A DNA stretch of 64,000 nucleotides, taken from Paulinella micropora. Lineage: Eukaryota; Cercozoa; Imbricatea; Euglyphida; Paulinellidae. The notes beneath the pieces are model-generated. The model saw only the letters and a list, made by a program, of their open reading frames with translations. It made no database searches and was not told the DNA's origin. Position numbers and translations under genes: made by a program. The stretch covers positions 1-64,000 of the forward strand of contig WBZZ01001061.1 of NCBI GenBank assembly GCA_019918135.1, read 5' to 3'. This document shows, piece by piece, positions 18,603-28,853 of this stretch. The number at the start of each line of letters is the position of its first letter. The first letter of the stretch is position 1.

Positions 18603-20888
18603 ATGTCCACCCCGGCCAGCCCCAAGAGGCGCAGACTGTCAGAGCCGCCGCCGCTGGAAAAGCCCGGGCCGTCCGCGCTTGACCGCGCGTTGGCAGCGCA
18701 CAAGCTGCCGCTGTCGCTGCCCGGCCACCCCTTCGCGCCGTCGGTGGTGCACGTGAGCGGCGCGCAGCCCTTGCACTTCAAGTGCCTGATCTGTCTCCAA
18801 CAGCTAACGTTTAGCGCAGAAGACCTCGTGGCAGGGCCCAAGGCGCACTGCCCCGGCTGGTCGCTGCTGCGTTGCCAGCTGGGCAGCTGGTCGGACTTCG
18901 AGTTCGAGGAAGTCAGGTACAGCCAAGACAATTGGCAAGTCAGGGGCACGTGCCGCCTGTGCAGCGCCGACTGTGGCTGGCAAACAGTAGACGACTTCCG
19001 GGGGTGCACGTACTCTGCGCACTGCGGCGGCGAGGCAGGCAAGCTGCGCGCCGCGCTGCACGCAGAATGGCAGAAAGCCACTGCACACAGCGGCCAGGGC
19101 TTCCCGCCCGCGGTCGAGTGGCGGAGCACGCCGCCGTTCGAGAACGGGTTGCGGCTGTGGTGCCACGTGTGCAATAGCGACTGGGGCCCGTCGCCGGCGG
19201 AACTGTTGCAAGCCAACGGCAGGCACTGCGAGGAAGAGTGGTCCCTGCAGCGCTGCCGGGGTGCGAAGGGGTGGCCGTACGTCGAGTTTCTGCAAGGGCC
19301 GCAGAAGCAGTGGCCCTCGGCGCCGGACCACACGGTGTCGCTCCGCTGCACCGTGTGCGGTGTGCGGCAAAAAGAGTACGTGGGGTCCTTCCGGGGCTGC
19401 CCCCTGTGCGGCGGCGTGTGGGCGCAGGCGCAACGTTGCCTGGAGGCGGCGCTGGGCTCAGCGTTGCCGCCCGCGCGCGCGCTGGCGCCCGACGAGTACG
19501 CCGTGAAATGCGGCCCGCTCTGGGTGCGCAGCCACCCAAGTGCACCCGAGCCGCCGCCGCTGGCGGCGACGCCGGCGGCACCGCAGAGCCGCGACACCGC
19601 TCTGACGCTGTTGTGCACGTGCCAGTACGAATGGAAGACGACCGTGGGCGAAGTGCTGGCGCTGCTGCACAGCGGCCAGGCGCACTGCCACCAGGACGCG
19701 AAACTGTCACCTAGGCGCTGGGCAACAGCGGACGCCACGCGCGTCGTAGAAGTGACGAACGTGCCGGGGGGCGCCTGGCTCAAGCTGCGGTGCCCGGCGG
19801 GGCACACGCAGGACGAGTTCTACGGTACGCCCGAGATTCGCGGCTGGCACGGCGGCGGCTGGCAGTATTGGACGTGCTGCCAGTGCCGGCTGGCGCGCGT
19901 GTTCGGCGGGGTCGACGCGGTGTTTCTGTACCAGCAACGGCCCGCGTGGAGGAGCGCCGAGGCGTGGGCCGGCCTGGCGGGCAAGCGGCTGGAGCTGGAG
20001 TGCGACCTGCCCTGCTACGCCAGCCGTCCGCCAGCTGGCGCGGCCGCTTGCCTGAACTCGCTGTTGCAGGCCGCGAACGAGGTGGTGGCGTGCGGCGGCC
20101 GCCGCGACGCGCTGGACAAGCTGCAGGGCCTGATCGGGAAAGTGCGCATGCTGTCTGTCCCGGCCGACGCACGCGACGTGGAGCGCGCCAAACAACTTAT
20201 GAGGCTGCTGCAGCTCGTGCGCGAGAACAAGGGCACGACGATCCGCTTCGGCAAGTACCGCGGGCTCGGCTGGCTCGCCTTGCGGCGCGACCCGACAGTG
20301 GGCTGGGCCGAACGGGCACGGAAGCTGCCGCCGTGTTTTGGCGAAGCGCGCGGTCTCGCCGACTCGCTGGGCTGCGCGCTGCCGCCCTTGTCGCCGCTGA
20401 CGCACGGCATTCGCGGCGACGACACGCGCTACAAGGCCAGGGACAAGCTGTGCCGCTGGTTGCGCGAAAGAACCAAGGGCGGCCGGCTGTCGTGGGGCCC
20501 GCTGCAGGCGTCGCACGAGTTTACGAACCAGCACCGGGGCGTGCTCGGCAGCTACCCCGCGGACGGCGCCTTGTGGCTGCCGTTGATCAAGCCCGCAGTG
20601 CTGGCGCCCTGGCGGCTCTCGGACTTTGATAACTTGGACGAGAGCCTGGGCCACGCGGCGCCCGGCGGCATGCTTGACATCGTGGTGCTCGGGGCCCAGG
20701 GGCCATTGTTGGGCATTGTCTTGCGTTCAAAGTACAGGCCGGCGCAGCCACAGACAGTAGTGCGCGATTTCCCCGCGGGCTTCCAGCTGTTCGAGGTCGA
20801 TGTGGGCTGGATGTGCCAGCAGGGCCGCGCGCCTCCAGCACAGCTGCAGCTCTTGCAGCGCAGTCCGCCAGTGCAGGCCCAGAGCTAG
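18603..20888 (+). CDS. Z gene, copy 3: Cys-rich repeated zinc-ribbon-like protein (whole)
   Basis: A 761-residue protein, counting from MSTPASPKRRRLSEPPP at 18603; the frame is open upstream but runs through G/C tracts. A basic N-terminus (KRRR) could be a nuclear signal. Residues about 60-410 hold at least five modules with paired cysteines about 20-30 residues apart (CLIC...HCPGW, CRLC...GCTYSAHC, CHVC...HCEEEW, CTVC...GCPLC, CTCQYEW...HC), each with a nearby Trp, like zinc ribbons or treble clefs. A further CPAGH...CCQC unit follows near residue 400-430. The C-terminal 320 residues are Cys-poor with an FGKYRGLGW block and no family I recognise. It could be a nucleic-acid-binding or viral regulatory protein; this is inference. 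Confidence 0.75.
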   Translation: MSTPASPKRRRLSEPPPLEKPGPSALDRALAAHKLPLSLPGHPFAPSVVHVSGAQPLHFKCLICLQQLTFSAEDLVAGPKAHCPGWSLLRCQLGSWSDFEFEEVRYSQDNWQVRGTCRLCSADCGWQTVDDFRGCTYSAHCGGEAGKLRAALHAEWQKATAHSGQGFPPAVEWRSTPPFENGLRLWCHVCNSDWGPSPAELLQANGRHCEEEWSLQRCRGAKGWPYVEFLQGPQKQWPSAPDHTVSLRCTVCGVRQKEYVGSFRGCPLCGGVWAQAQRCLEAALGSALPPARALAPDEYAVKCGPLWVRSHPSAPEPPPLAATPAAPQSRDTALTLLCTCQYEWKTTVGEVLALLHSGQAHCHQDAKLSPRRWATADATRVVEVTNVPGGAWLKLRCPAGHTQDEFYGTPEIRGWHGGGWQYWTCCQCRLARVFGGVDAVFLYQQRPAWRSAEAWAGLAGKRLELECDLPCYASRPPAGAAACLNSLLQAANEVVACGGRRDALDKLQGLIGKVRMLSVPADARDVERAKQLMRLLQLVRENKGTTIRFGKYRGLGWLALRRDPTVGWAERARKLPPCFGEARGLADSLGCALPPLSPLTHGIRGDDTRYKARDKLCRWLRERTKGGRLSWGPLQASHEFTNQHRGVLGSYPADGALWLPLIKPAVLAPWRLSDFDNLDESLGHAAPGGMLDIVVLGAQGPLLGIVLRSKYRPAQPQTVVRDFPAGFQLFEVDVGWMCQQGRAPPAQLQLLQRSPPVQAQS

Positions 20889-21109
20889 AAAAGGCACCGT
20901 TTTTCTTAAATGTTGGTTAAGATTTTTTAATTTCTTGTAAAAACAAAAAATCCGGATCCCGGTGAATTTCGCACCAAGCGCGCCAAAAGTACCGGCTACA
21001 TTTGTGGCACCGCCGACCCAATTTCTTGGTGTTCGCCAGCGCGGTGCCGAGATTTTACGGACACTCGTATTTTGCCGCAAATTGCGGCACGCAAATAAAT
21101 TTTTTTTTC
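20889..21109. repeat. Z-gene 3' flank with spacer repeat, third copy
   Basis: Same as 13170-13390: an A/T-rich 3' end, the GTGAATTTCGCACCAAG word, and the GCCGCAAATTGCGGC dyad. No gene is seen. Confidence 0.6.
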
Positions 21110-21268
21110 GCAAAGGACATTTCGGCAATCACTGTGTAGCGACAGAAAATTTTTAGGGAAAAAAAGGCGGGCGGGGAATTTTTTTGCACCTTTAATTTTT
21201 TCCCCGCCCGACAATCTCTCCCGAAAAATTTTCTCTGGCTACCTTTCAATTGCCGAAATGTCCTTTGC
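21110..21268. repeat. Foldback (MITE-like) repeat, copy 5
   Basis: About 159 bp, same orientation and subtype as 13391-13549, with arms GCAAAGGACATTTCGG and CCGAAATGTCCTTTGC. Confidence 0.85.
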
Positions 21269-21390
21269 AAAAAAAAATTTTTTCACTAGTTTCGGTTTTC
21301 CGGTGAATTTCGCGCCAAAGGTGAAAGATTCCGGGAGATACGGACACTCGTATTTTGCCGCAAATTGCGGCACACCACAAAAAATTTTTT

Positions 21391-21551
21391 TCGCGAAGGA
21401 CATTTCGGCAATCACTGTGTAGCGACAGAAAATTTTTAGGGAAAAAAAGGCGGGCGGGGAATTTTTTTGCACCTTTAATTTTTTCCCCGCCCGACAATCT
21501 CTCCCGAAAAATTTTCTCTGGCTACCTTTCAATTGCCGAAATGTCCTTTGC
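21391..21551. repeat. Foldback (MITE-like) repeat, copy 6, at Polinton fragment boundary
   Basis: About 161 bp, same as 13672-13832; again its end is the exact edge of the Polinton-like fragment. The 122-bp spacer repeat with the GCCGCAAATTGCGGC dyad lies between it and copy 5 (21269-21390). Confidence 0.85.
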
Positions 21552-22507
21552 CCGTACAACACGCAGAGTCATAGAAGTAGATGGAGGCGAACTCACACCA
21601 GAGTTGAAGAACCGTGTGATTGATGTCCAAATTAAACAGGAAGAAAAGAAATTAGACCACGAATACGAAGACAACTGGGACTGTTGTATGTCTAAGCGAA
21701 AAACCGACAGCAGACTTATCAAATACTTATTTCAAATGGGTATAATTATCGCGATTATAACCCTTTGTATCGTGAGGTTATCTGAAAAAAACATTCAGTG
21801 CGAAACGGCCAACACTTATGTAGGTATTTTGACCTTACTCATTGGCATCTGGCTTCCTTCGCCTTCTAGTTCAAAGAAGTGAACATTCATATAGCTGAGT
21901 TTTATACCAAGAAGCATCACCAGCACAGATTAGCGGAATAGCTTCATCAAAACTACGACAATCATTATTTCCGTTATTTATGAAAACACATTTAAATTTG
22001 GTTTCTATTCCTTTTTGAATACACCACACACAACTTTCATTTTTTATCACTAACCCGTGAATAGAAATCACAAGCGGTCCGAGCAGAAATATTAATTAAT
22101 AAAAAGTTTATGAGCATTAGTATAGAGGGTATCACAATGACAGACTATAAATACCAACAGATTATTTTTCTAAGTAATGATTTTCCAGGAGGAGTTAATG
22201 GTAGCAAGACATTTGACAAAAAATTCAATTGAGCTTTACCCCAACTAGAATGAATGTTAAGTTTATCCACTATATGAATGACTCTTCTGAAACGAAAACG
22301 AAAATCCTTTATATGGACCGCATCGGCATTATCGGCACATTCGCTGACAGCAACACGGCGAACATTTCCAATTTCAGCTACAATTTGGGTGTAGTAGGCT
22401 GGACCGACAGACAATACACATTTAAAGTGCTTAAAACAGACAGCGGTAATATTGAAACTGACCTGCTAGCTGGAAGAATTGTTATTTGTTTGGAATTTCT
22501 CGGTTAA
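21552..22507. mobile_element. Polinton-like element fragment, copy 4 (broken)
   Basis: Nearly identical to 13833-14788. It holds the membrane-protein gene part (plus, to 21882), the Cys-rich secreted-type gene (minus) and the small conserved protein (plus, to 22507). The identical junctions on both sides show that this copy and copy 3 arose by duplication of one unit, not by separate insertions. Confidence 0.8.
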
Positions 22508-22549
22508 TTAAAATATAGCGATGGAAACACACCGTGGAGAGGCACACAC

Positions 22550-23107
22550 ATGGTGTGGTACACGGTGAGGTGCTTCGGGTGCCAGGTCAAGCAGGAACCA
22601 GAGCAGCCCCGCTTTCTCAAGTGTGGGCGGTGCCATTTCGCGACGTACTGCAGCAAGCAGTGCCAGCGAGACAACTGGAAGCAAAGCCACAGAAACTGGT
22701 GCCGAGAGGGATCCGATAACGTGTGGCAGTTCAAGCGCCTGCGTCGCTTCATGCGCACGGCCCGGATAGTAGGCGGGCCCTTGCAGCAAGAACTACTAGC
22801 CCTCGTACCACCGAGTAACACGGGCGGAGTGTTGTTCGTAAATTTGGCGCTGGACGGCGCGGTGACGCTCCGCTACGTGTCGCAGGAGGGTCTACGGCAG
22901 CCGTGCTTTGCCAGTGTTCGCGCCACGCTGCCAGACGTCGGGCCTGCTGGAGACTTGTTGTGCCTCTTGTATGTGGCAGCGCAGCTGTCACCGCCCGCGG
23001 GACAACCCAGCAAAGAACAAGTTGGTATCATGGGGCTTTTCCGCACTCCGTCGTCACCAAACAACGCGGCAGGTCGCGCGGCTACCAGCGCGCACAAATG
23101 TACGTGA
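22550..23107 (+). CDS. M gene, copy 4: MYND-type zinc-finger protein
   Basis: A 185-residue copy with intact MYND ligands, positioned 42 bp after the Polinton-like fragment, as in copy 3. Period to copy 3 is 7719 bp. Confidence 0.85.
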   Translation: MVWYTVRCFGCQVKQEPEQPRFLKCGRCHFATYCSKQCQRDNWKQSHRNWCREGSDNVWQFKRLRRFMRTARIVGGPLQQELLALVPPSNTGGVLFVNLALDGAVTLRYVSQEGLRQPCFASVRATLPDVGPAGDLLCLLYVAAQLSPPAGQPSKEQVGIMGLFRTPSSPNNAAGRAATSAHKCT

Positions 23108-23171
23108 CCGTGCGCCTGGCTCGGAAGTTTTGGATTTTTAAAAAAGTCTTTTTTTAATAAAAACACACGTT
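23108..23171. terminator. A/T hairpin between M and S, copy 4
   Basis: ATTTTTAAAAAAGTC and TTTTTTTAATAAAAAC form the same A/T inverted repeat with a plus-strand AATAAA as at the other M/S junctions. Confidence 0.55.
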
Positions 23172-23672
23172 CTAGCATGATGGCCCCGGGAGCGTGACAA
23201 GTGTTTTGACAGAGCCTGACGACGCGGGGGTTGGCGTGCTGGGCTTCATGCTCTTCCCGGCGAGCCACCGCAGGGACCTGGCGTCGCCCTGCGCGGCTGC
23301 TCGCTTAAACCACTCCCTGGCCGTGGCGCGGTCTTCGGCCACGACGCGGCCACAACAGTAAAAAATGCCCAGCATCCGCAGGGCGCCGGTGTGGTTCTGC
23401 GCGGCCGCAGCCTTGTACCACTCCAGGGCTTTGGCAGTGTCCGCCGCCACTCCCTTACCGTTTAGGTAACAGCCAGCGAGCAGGTATTGGCCACGCGCGT
23501 AGTCCTGTGTAGCTGCCAAGGTATACCACTGCACTGCCAGGGCAAAGTCTTGGGCCACGCCCTTGCCATCGTAGTACAAGAGCCCAAGGTAGGACTGGGC
23601 CCGGCCGTCACCTTGCGCGGCCTCTCGCTGGCACCGGCGGGCAATCCTCTGGTAGAGCGGGGCTCGGGTCAT
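23172..23672 (-). CDS. S gene, copy 4: Sel1-repeat protein
   Basis: A 166-residue Sel1-repeat protein matching copy 1 at the residues where copies 2 and 3 differ. The spacer to E (23673-23934) has the same poly-G/C tracts, with small length differences. Confidence 0.85.
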   Translation of the reverse strand: MTRAPLYQRIARRCQREAAQGDGRAQSYLGLLYYDGKGVAQDFALAVQWYTLAATQDYARGQYLLAGCYLNGKGVAADTAKALEWYKAAAAQNHTGALRMLGIFYCCGRVVAEDRATAREWFKRAAAQGDARSLRWLAGKSMKPSTPTPASSGSVKTLVTLPGPSC

Positions 23673-23934
23673 GTGCTTTCCAGCGCGGGAAGATGGGAAA
23701 AAAAAGGTAGGTACAAGTTTTTTGACTTTTGCTTGCAAAAACACACAAAAAAAGTCAGCAGAAAAGAGCGGGGCCTTAATTACGGGCCCCCCCCCCTCCC
23801 TCTTCCTCTCCTTGCGAAAGAAAGGAGCCCAAAAACAAAATGTCGGCACGGCGCAACGGTTCCCCTTCCGCCCCCCCCCCAGCCCAGTCCCCGTGTTTTT
23901 TTTCCTCCCCCCGAGTGCATATGGTTAAGCTTTT

Positions 23935-25952
23935 TCAGGTAGTGTTTGCTTTATTTTCGAGCGAGTAAAAGATGTATTGAAAAATGTACTGAACCGAGGC
24001 CCAAGCTTGTGGATTCCAGCGTCTGAAGTGCGAGTAGTAGTGCAAACCGTCACTGCAAGCCCCGGGCACGGATTCCGAAAAGGGGGAGACGTCAATGACG
24101 GGAGTGCCGGTAAGGGCCGAGTTGAGGCGAGCCGTCAGGACCTGCCAGAGTTGGCGGGTGCGCTGCGGGGTGTTGAAGTCCAGCCGAGACCAGGGCACGG
24201 GCTCGATGTACAGGTACAGAGCTTTGTGAGGGGACGCGTGGTACAGGAAGCGGTTGGCCAGGTGCACTGCCAGCGCGTCGCCGACCTGCGCCCAGAACTC
24301 GGGCGTGACCGTGTGCGGCACGTACCCCATGGATGGACACAAGAGAGAAATGTCGGGCGCCGCTGCTAGTTCCTGGGCTATGACCACGGGATCGGTGCTC
24401 TCGGAAAAGCCCAGGCCCCGCAGCAAGGCGCGGCTGTACAGCTGCGGTTGTCCTAGGTAAACTTCGTTGTTGTCCAGGCCGTAGTGCAGCGGCTCGAACC
24501 CGAACGTGACGGCGCTGGTGCTGGTCAGGTTGACGCTGACTGTATTAAATTCTGCAGACAAGCCGCACGCAGGGCACACGAGGTCGCTCATCATTTCCAC
24601 CGCCTCCCTGCTCATGGAGTCGCCAAAGGCAACCAATTTGCGCACGCGGTAGTGCGCCAGGCGCTTCAGGATCTCGTCCGCGCTGAGCTCGGGCAAGCCG
24701 CCCGAACAGGACCGCGGCTCCCAACGCAGCTCGCGGGGCGTCAGCGCGCCGAATTCGTACAGGACGTCCTTGCCCGGCTGCTCCGCCGGCCCCGCGGCCG
24801 GCCGGCGGTAGAGGCCCGCCAGCAGGGCCTCCGGCGGCACGTCCGAGCAGGGGAGCGGCGGCGACGACACCTGCGGCGGCATGCTGACGGTTATTAGGCG
24901 CAGCCTGCGGGGCACCAGCGCCGTTTGCTCGAGCGCCCCGCCGTGATTGAGGTGCGGCCACACGTTGATGGGGTACGGCGCGCCCAGCGGCTCCTGGCTC
25001 ACACCGCCCAGTGGTACGTGGTGCACCTGCGGCTGCAGCCCTCGCGGGTGTTGGCCAGCGTGTCCGGCCCGCCCCAATAGCTCGTGAACCAGGACGAGTC
25101 CTACCGGGGCGAGGCGTGGCCGTAGTAATTGACTAGGTGGACGGCGAGCGTGTAGTTGAAGACGCCGCCGCGGCCATCGAGCCCGAGCCCCGCAAAGCGC
25201 GCCGCTAGCCGGTAACCCCGGAGCGTAGCATTGAAGGGCAGCACGACCAGACCGGCAATCTGTTCCGGGTTGTACAGAGCGGCGAAAAAGTGTGCTTGCT
25301 CGGAGGGCCCCCCCGCCGGCCGTGGCGTGGGCCCCCCCCGCCGGCGCACCACAAGCGGTAGGGTGCCGTCCGCGGCCAAGGCCAGGCTGCCAGCCTCGTC
25401 GGGTCTGGCCTGGCCAACAAGATGCAGTGTGAAATCGTGCGGCGCGGGCACCCCGTGCAGCAGCAAGGGCTCGCAAGCCATGGTCGGCAAGGGGCACCGG
25501 TCGTAAACCCTGTCCAGGACCAGGCGGTGGATCACGACCCTCCCGCTGGGCGCCGGCAGGCGGTCGGCTTGTGTGCCACACAGGGTTTGGCAGGGCCAGT
25601 CCGGGGCCGCCACGTTGTTTTGGCCGCCCGTTGTGCTCAAGACGAACGTGTAGTTGTCAAAGGAATGGTCGGGCTTGAAGTTGCCGACATAGCTAGTAGG
25701 CGGTTGGGTGTGGTTAGTGGGGACGCGTGGGGACAAGGGCACGACGGCCCTGCGCCTTCGCGTGTGGTTGTAGAAGAAGGTTTCCAGGTACACCGTGAGT
25801 CTTGGCACGTCCGCGCGGCCGCCCGGCCGCGCGCACAGCACGAAGCGAAGATTTCTGCAGCGTTCCAGGTGCAGCTCGCCGCCGCAGAGCTGCCAGCCTG
25901 AGATATCAGCAACTAGTACATGCACCAGGCCAAGGGCCCAGAAGCACTGCAT
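23935..25952 (-). pseudogene. E gene, copy 4: secreted GDS/PC-esterase-like protein (interrupted)
   Basis: Same gene as copies 1 and 3. The start at 25952 gives MQCFWALGLVHVLVADISG; GDSMSRE and DGLHYY blocks are present in the C-terminal half. It is interrupted about once or twice. The persistence of a central interruption in every long copy means that either the ancestor was already broken before amplification or the two halves are used separately; the sequence alone does not decide. Confidence 0.7.
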
Positions 25953-26345
25953 GGTGATTGTGGGGGAGGGGGGTGTGATTTTGGCCAGCTGGCAGGGGGG
26001 GGGCCGGCTCCGCCCTCTCTCCCCCCCCCCATTTCCCCGGACACGCCTGCAAAGGTATGAAGGAAAGGGCGGGTGGGGAGAGGGGGGGGGCCGCGGAGCC
26101 GGCCCCCCCCCTTCCTGAAGCAGGCGCACTTCACACGCACTTTCTCGCTCCAAGAGAGAAACAAAAAAAGACAGGAATTCCTACTCTCGCCCTCCCCTCC
26201 TTTGCAGGGGGGCCAAGGCAAAAAACACAAGCACTGCTTACATTTCCTCCCCCGGTCTCCTTTCTCTTCTCCCTCTTCTGCCCAGGACCTCCCCCCCTGG
26301 CAAAAAAGCCGTCGCCGAACTGCTTGTGGGGGTTGTTGTTTTGCA
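25953..26345. promoter_or_regulatory. Divergent E/Z promoter region, third copy
   Basis: Same as 18209-18602, with small differences in the length of the G and C tracts. The inverted GC-rich arms are retained. Confidence 0.6.
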
Positions 26346-28631
26346 ATGTCCACCCCGGCCAGCCCCAAGAGGCGCAGACTGTCAGAGCCGCCGCCGCTGG
26401 AAAAGCCCGGGCCGTCCGCGCTTGACCGCGCGTTGGCAGCGCACAAGCTGCCGCTGTCGCTGCCCGGCCACCCCTTCGCGCCGTCGGTGGTGCACGTGAG
26501 CGGCGCGCAGCCCTTGCACTTCAAGTGCCTGATCTGTCTCCAACAGCTAACGTTTAGCGCAGAAGACCTCGTGGCAGGGCCCAAGGCGCACTGCCCCGGC
26601 TGGTCGCTGCTGCGTTGCCAGCTGGGCAGCTGGTCGGACTTCGAGTTCGAGGAAGTCAGGTACAGCCAAGACAATTGGCAAGTCAGGGGCACGTGCCGCC
26701 TGTGCAGCGCCGACTGTGGCTGGCAAACAGTAGACGACTTCCGGGGGTGCACGTACTCTGCGCACTGCGGCGGCGAGGCAGGCAAGCTGCGCGCCGCGCT
26801 GCACGCAGAATGGCAGAAAGCCACTGCACACAGCGGCCAGGGCTTCCCGCCCGCGGTCGAGTGGCGGAGCACGCCGCCGTTCGAGAACGGGTTGCGGCTG
26901 TGGTGCCACGTGTGCAATAGCGACTGGGGCCCGTCGCCGGCGGAACTGTTGCAAGCCAACGGCAGGCACTGCGAGGAAGAGTGGTCCCTGCAGCGCTGCC
27001 GGGGTGCGAAGGGGTGGCCGTACGTCGAGTTTCTGCAAGGGCCGCAGAAGCAGTGGCCCTCGGCGCCGGACCACACGGTGTCGCTCCGCTGCACCGTGTG
27101 CGGTGTGCGGCAAAAAGAGTACGTGGGGTCCTTCCGGGGCTGCCCCCTGTGCGGCGGCGTGTGGGCGCAGGCGCAACGTTGCCTGGAGGCGGCGCTGGGC
27201 TCAGCGTTGCCGCCCGCGCGCGCGCTGGCGCCCGACGAGTACGCCGTGAAATGCGGCCCGCTCTGGGTGCGCAGCCACCCAAGTGCACCCGAGCCGCCGC
27301 CGCTGGCGGCGACGCCGGCGGCGCCGCAGAGCCGCGACACCGCTCTGACGCTGTTGTGCACGTGCCAGTACGAATGGAAGACGACCGTGGGCGAAGTGCT
27401 GGCGCTGCTGCACAGCGGCCAGGCGCACTGCCACCAGGACGCGAAACTGTCACCTAGGCGCTGGGCAACAGCGGACGCCACGCGCGTCGTAGAAGTGACG
27501 AACGTGCCGGGGGGCGCCTGGCTCAAGCTGCGGTGCCCGGCGGGGCACACGCAGGACGAGTTCTACGGTACGCCCGAGATTCGCGGCTGGCACGGCGGCG
27601 GCTGGCAGTATTGGACGTGCTGCCAGTGCCGGCTGGCGCGCGTGTTCGGCGGGGTCGACGCGGTGTTTCTGTACCAGCAACGGCCCGCGTGGAGGAGCGC
27701 CGAGGCGTGGGCCGGCCTGGCGGGCAAGCGGCTGGAGCTGGAGTGCGACCTGCCCTGCTACGCCAGCCGTCCGCCAGCTGGCGCGGCCGCTTGCCTGAAC
27801 TCGCTGTTGCAGGCCGCGAACGAGGTGGTGGCGTGCGGCGGCCGCCGCGACGCGCTGGACAAGCTGCAGGGCCTGATCGGGAAAGTGCGCATGCTGTCTG
27901 TCCCGGCCGACGCACGCGACGTGGAGCGCGCCAAACAACTTATGAGGCTGCTGCAGCTCGTGCGCGAGAACAAGGGCACGACGATCCGCTTCGGCAAGTA
28001 CCGCGGGCTCGGCTGGCTCGCCTTGCTGCGCGACCCGACAGTGGGCTGGGCCGAACGGGCACGGAAGCTGCCGCCGTGTTTTGGCGAAGCGCGCGGTCTC
28101 GCCGACTCGCTGGGCTGCGCGCTGCCGCCCTTGTCGCCGCTGACGCACGGCATTCGCGGCGACGACACGCGCTACAAGGCCAGGGACAAGCTGTGCCGCT
28201 GGTTGCGCGAAAGAACCAAGGGCGGCCGGCTGTCGTGGGGCCCGCTGCAGGCGTCGCACGAGTTTACGAACCAGCACCGGGGCGTGCTCGGCAGCTACCC
28301 CGCGGACGGCGCCTTGTGGCTGCCGTTGATCAAGCCCGCAGTGCTGGCGCCCTGGCGGCTCTCGGACTTTGATAACTTGGACGAGAGCCTGGGCCACGCG
28401 GCGCCCGGCGGCATGCTTGACATCGTGGTGCTCGGGGCCCAGGGGCCATTGTTGGGCATTGTCTTGCGTTCAAAGTACAGGCCGGCGCAGCCACAGACAG
28501 TAGTGCGCGATTTCCCCGCGGGCTTCCAGCTGTTCGAGGTCGATGTGGGCTGGATGTGCCAGCAGGGCCGCGCGCCTCCAGCACAGCTGCAGCTCTTGCA
28601 GCGCAGTCCGCCAGTGCAGGCCCAGAGCTAG
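26346..28631 (+). CDS. Z gene, copy 4: Cys-rich repeated zinc-ribbon-like protein (whole)
   Basis: A 761-residue copy, almost identical to 18603-20888; one visible difference is LALLRDPTVG here against LALRRDPTVG there. All Cys pairs are kept. The start is the ATG after TTGTTTTGCA, as in the other copies. Period to copy 3 is 7743 bp. Confidence 0.8.
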   Translation: MSTPASPKRRRLSEPPPLEKPGPSALDRALAAHKLPLSLPGHPFAPSVVHVSGAQPLHFKCLICLQQLTFSAEDLVAGPKAHCPGWSLLRCQLGSWSDFEFEEVRYSQDNWQVRGTCRLCSADCGWQTVDDFRGCTYSAHCGGEAGKLRAALHAEWQKATAHSGQGFPPAVEWRSTPPFENGLRLWCHVCNSDWGPSPAELLQANGRHCEEEWSLQRCRGAKGWPYVEFLQGPQKQWPSAPDHTVSLRCTVCGVRQKEYVGSFRGCPLCGGVWAQAQRCLEAALGSALPPARALAPDEYAVKCGPLWVRSHPSAPEPPPLAATPAAPQSRDTALTLLCTCQYEWKTTVGEVLALLHSGQAHCHQDAKLSPRRWATADATRVVEVTNVPGGAWLKLRCPAGHTQDEFYGTPEIRGWHGGGWQYWTCCQCRLARVFGGVDAVFLYQQRPAWRSAEAWAGLAGKRLELECDLPCYASRPPAGAAACLNSLLQAANEVVACGGRRDALDKLQGLIGKVRMLSVPADARDVERAKQLMRLLQLVRENKGTTIRFGKYRGLGWLALLRDPTVGWAERARKLPPCFGEARGLADSLGCALPPLSPLTHGIRGDDTRYKARDKLCRWLRERTKGGRLSWGPLQASHEFTNQHRGVLGSYPADGALWLPLIKPAVLAPWRLSDFDNLDESLGHAAPGGMLDIVVLGAQGPLLGIVLRSKYRPAQPQTVVRDFPAGFQLFEVDVGWMCQQGRAPPAQLQLLQRSPPVQAQS

Positions 28632-28853
28632 AAAAGGCACCGTTTTTCTTAAATGTTGGTTAAGATTTTTTTAATTTCTTGTAAAAACAAAAAATCCGGA
28701 TCCCGGTGAATTTCGCACCAAGCGCGCCAAAAGTACCGGCTACATTTGTGGCACCGCCGACCCAATTTCTTGGTGTTCGCCAGCGCGGTGCCGAGATTTT
28801 ACGGACACTCGTATTTTGCCGCAAATTGCGGCACGCAAATAATTTTTTTTTTC
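28632..28853. repeat. Z-gene 3' flank with spacer repeat, fourth copy
   Basis: Same as 20889-21109, with an A/T-rich Z 3' end, the spacer words and the GCCGCAAATTGCGGC dyad. No gene is seen. Confidence 0.6.
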
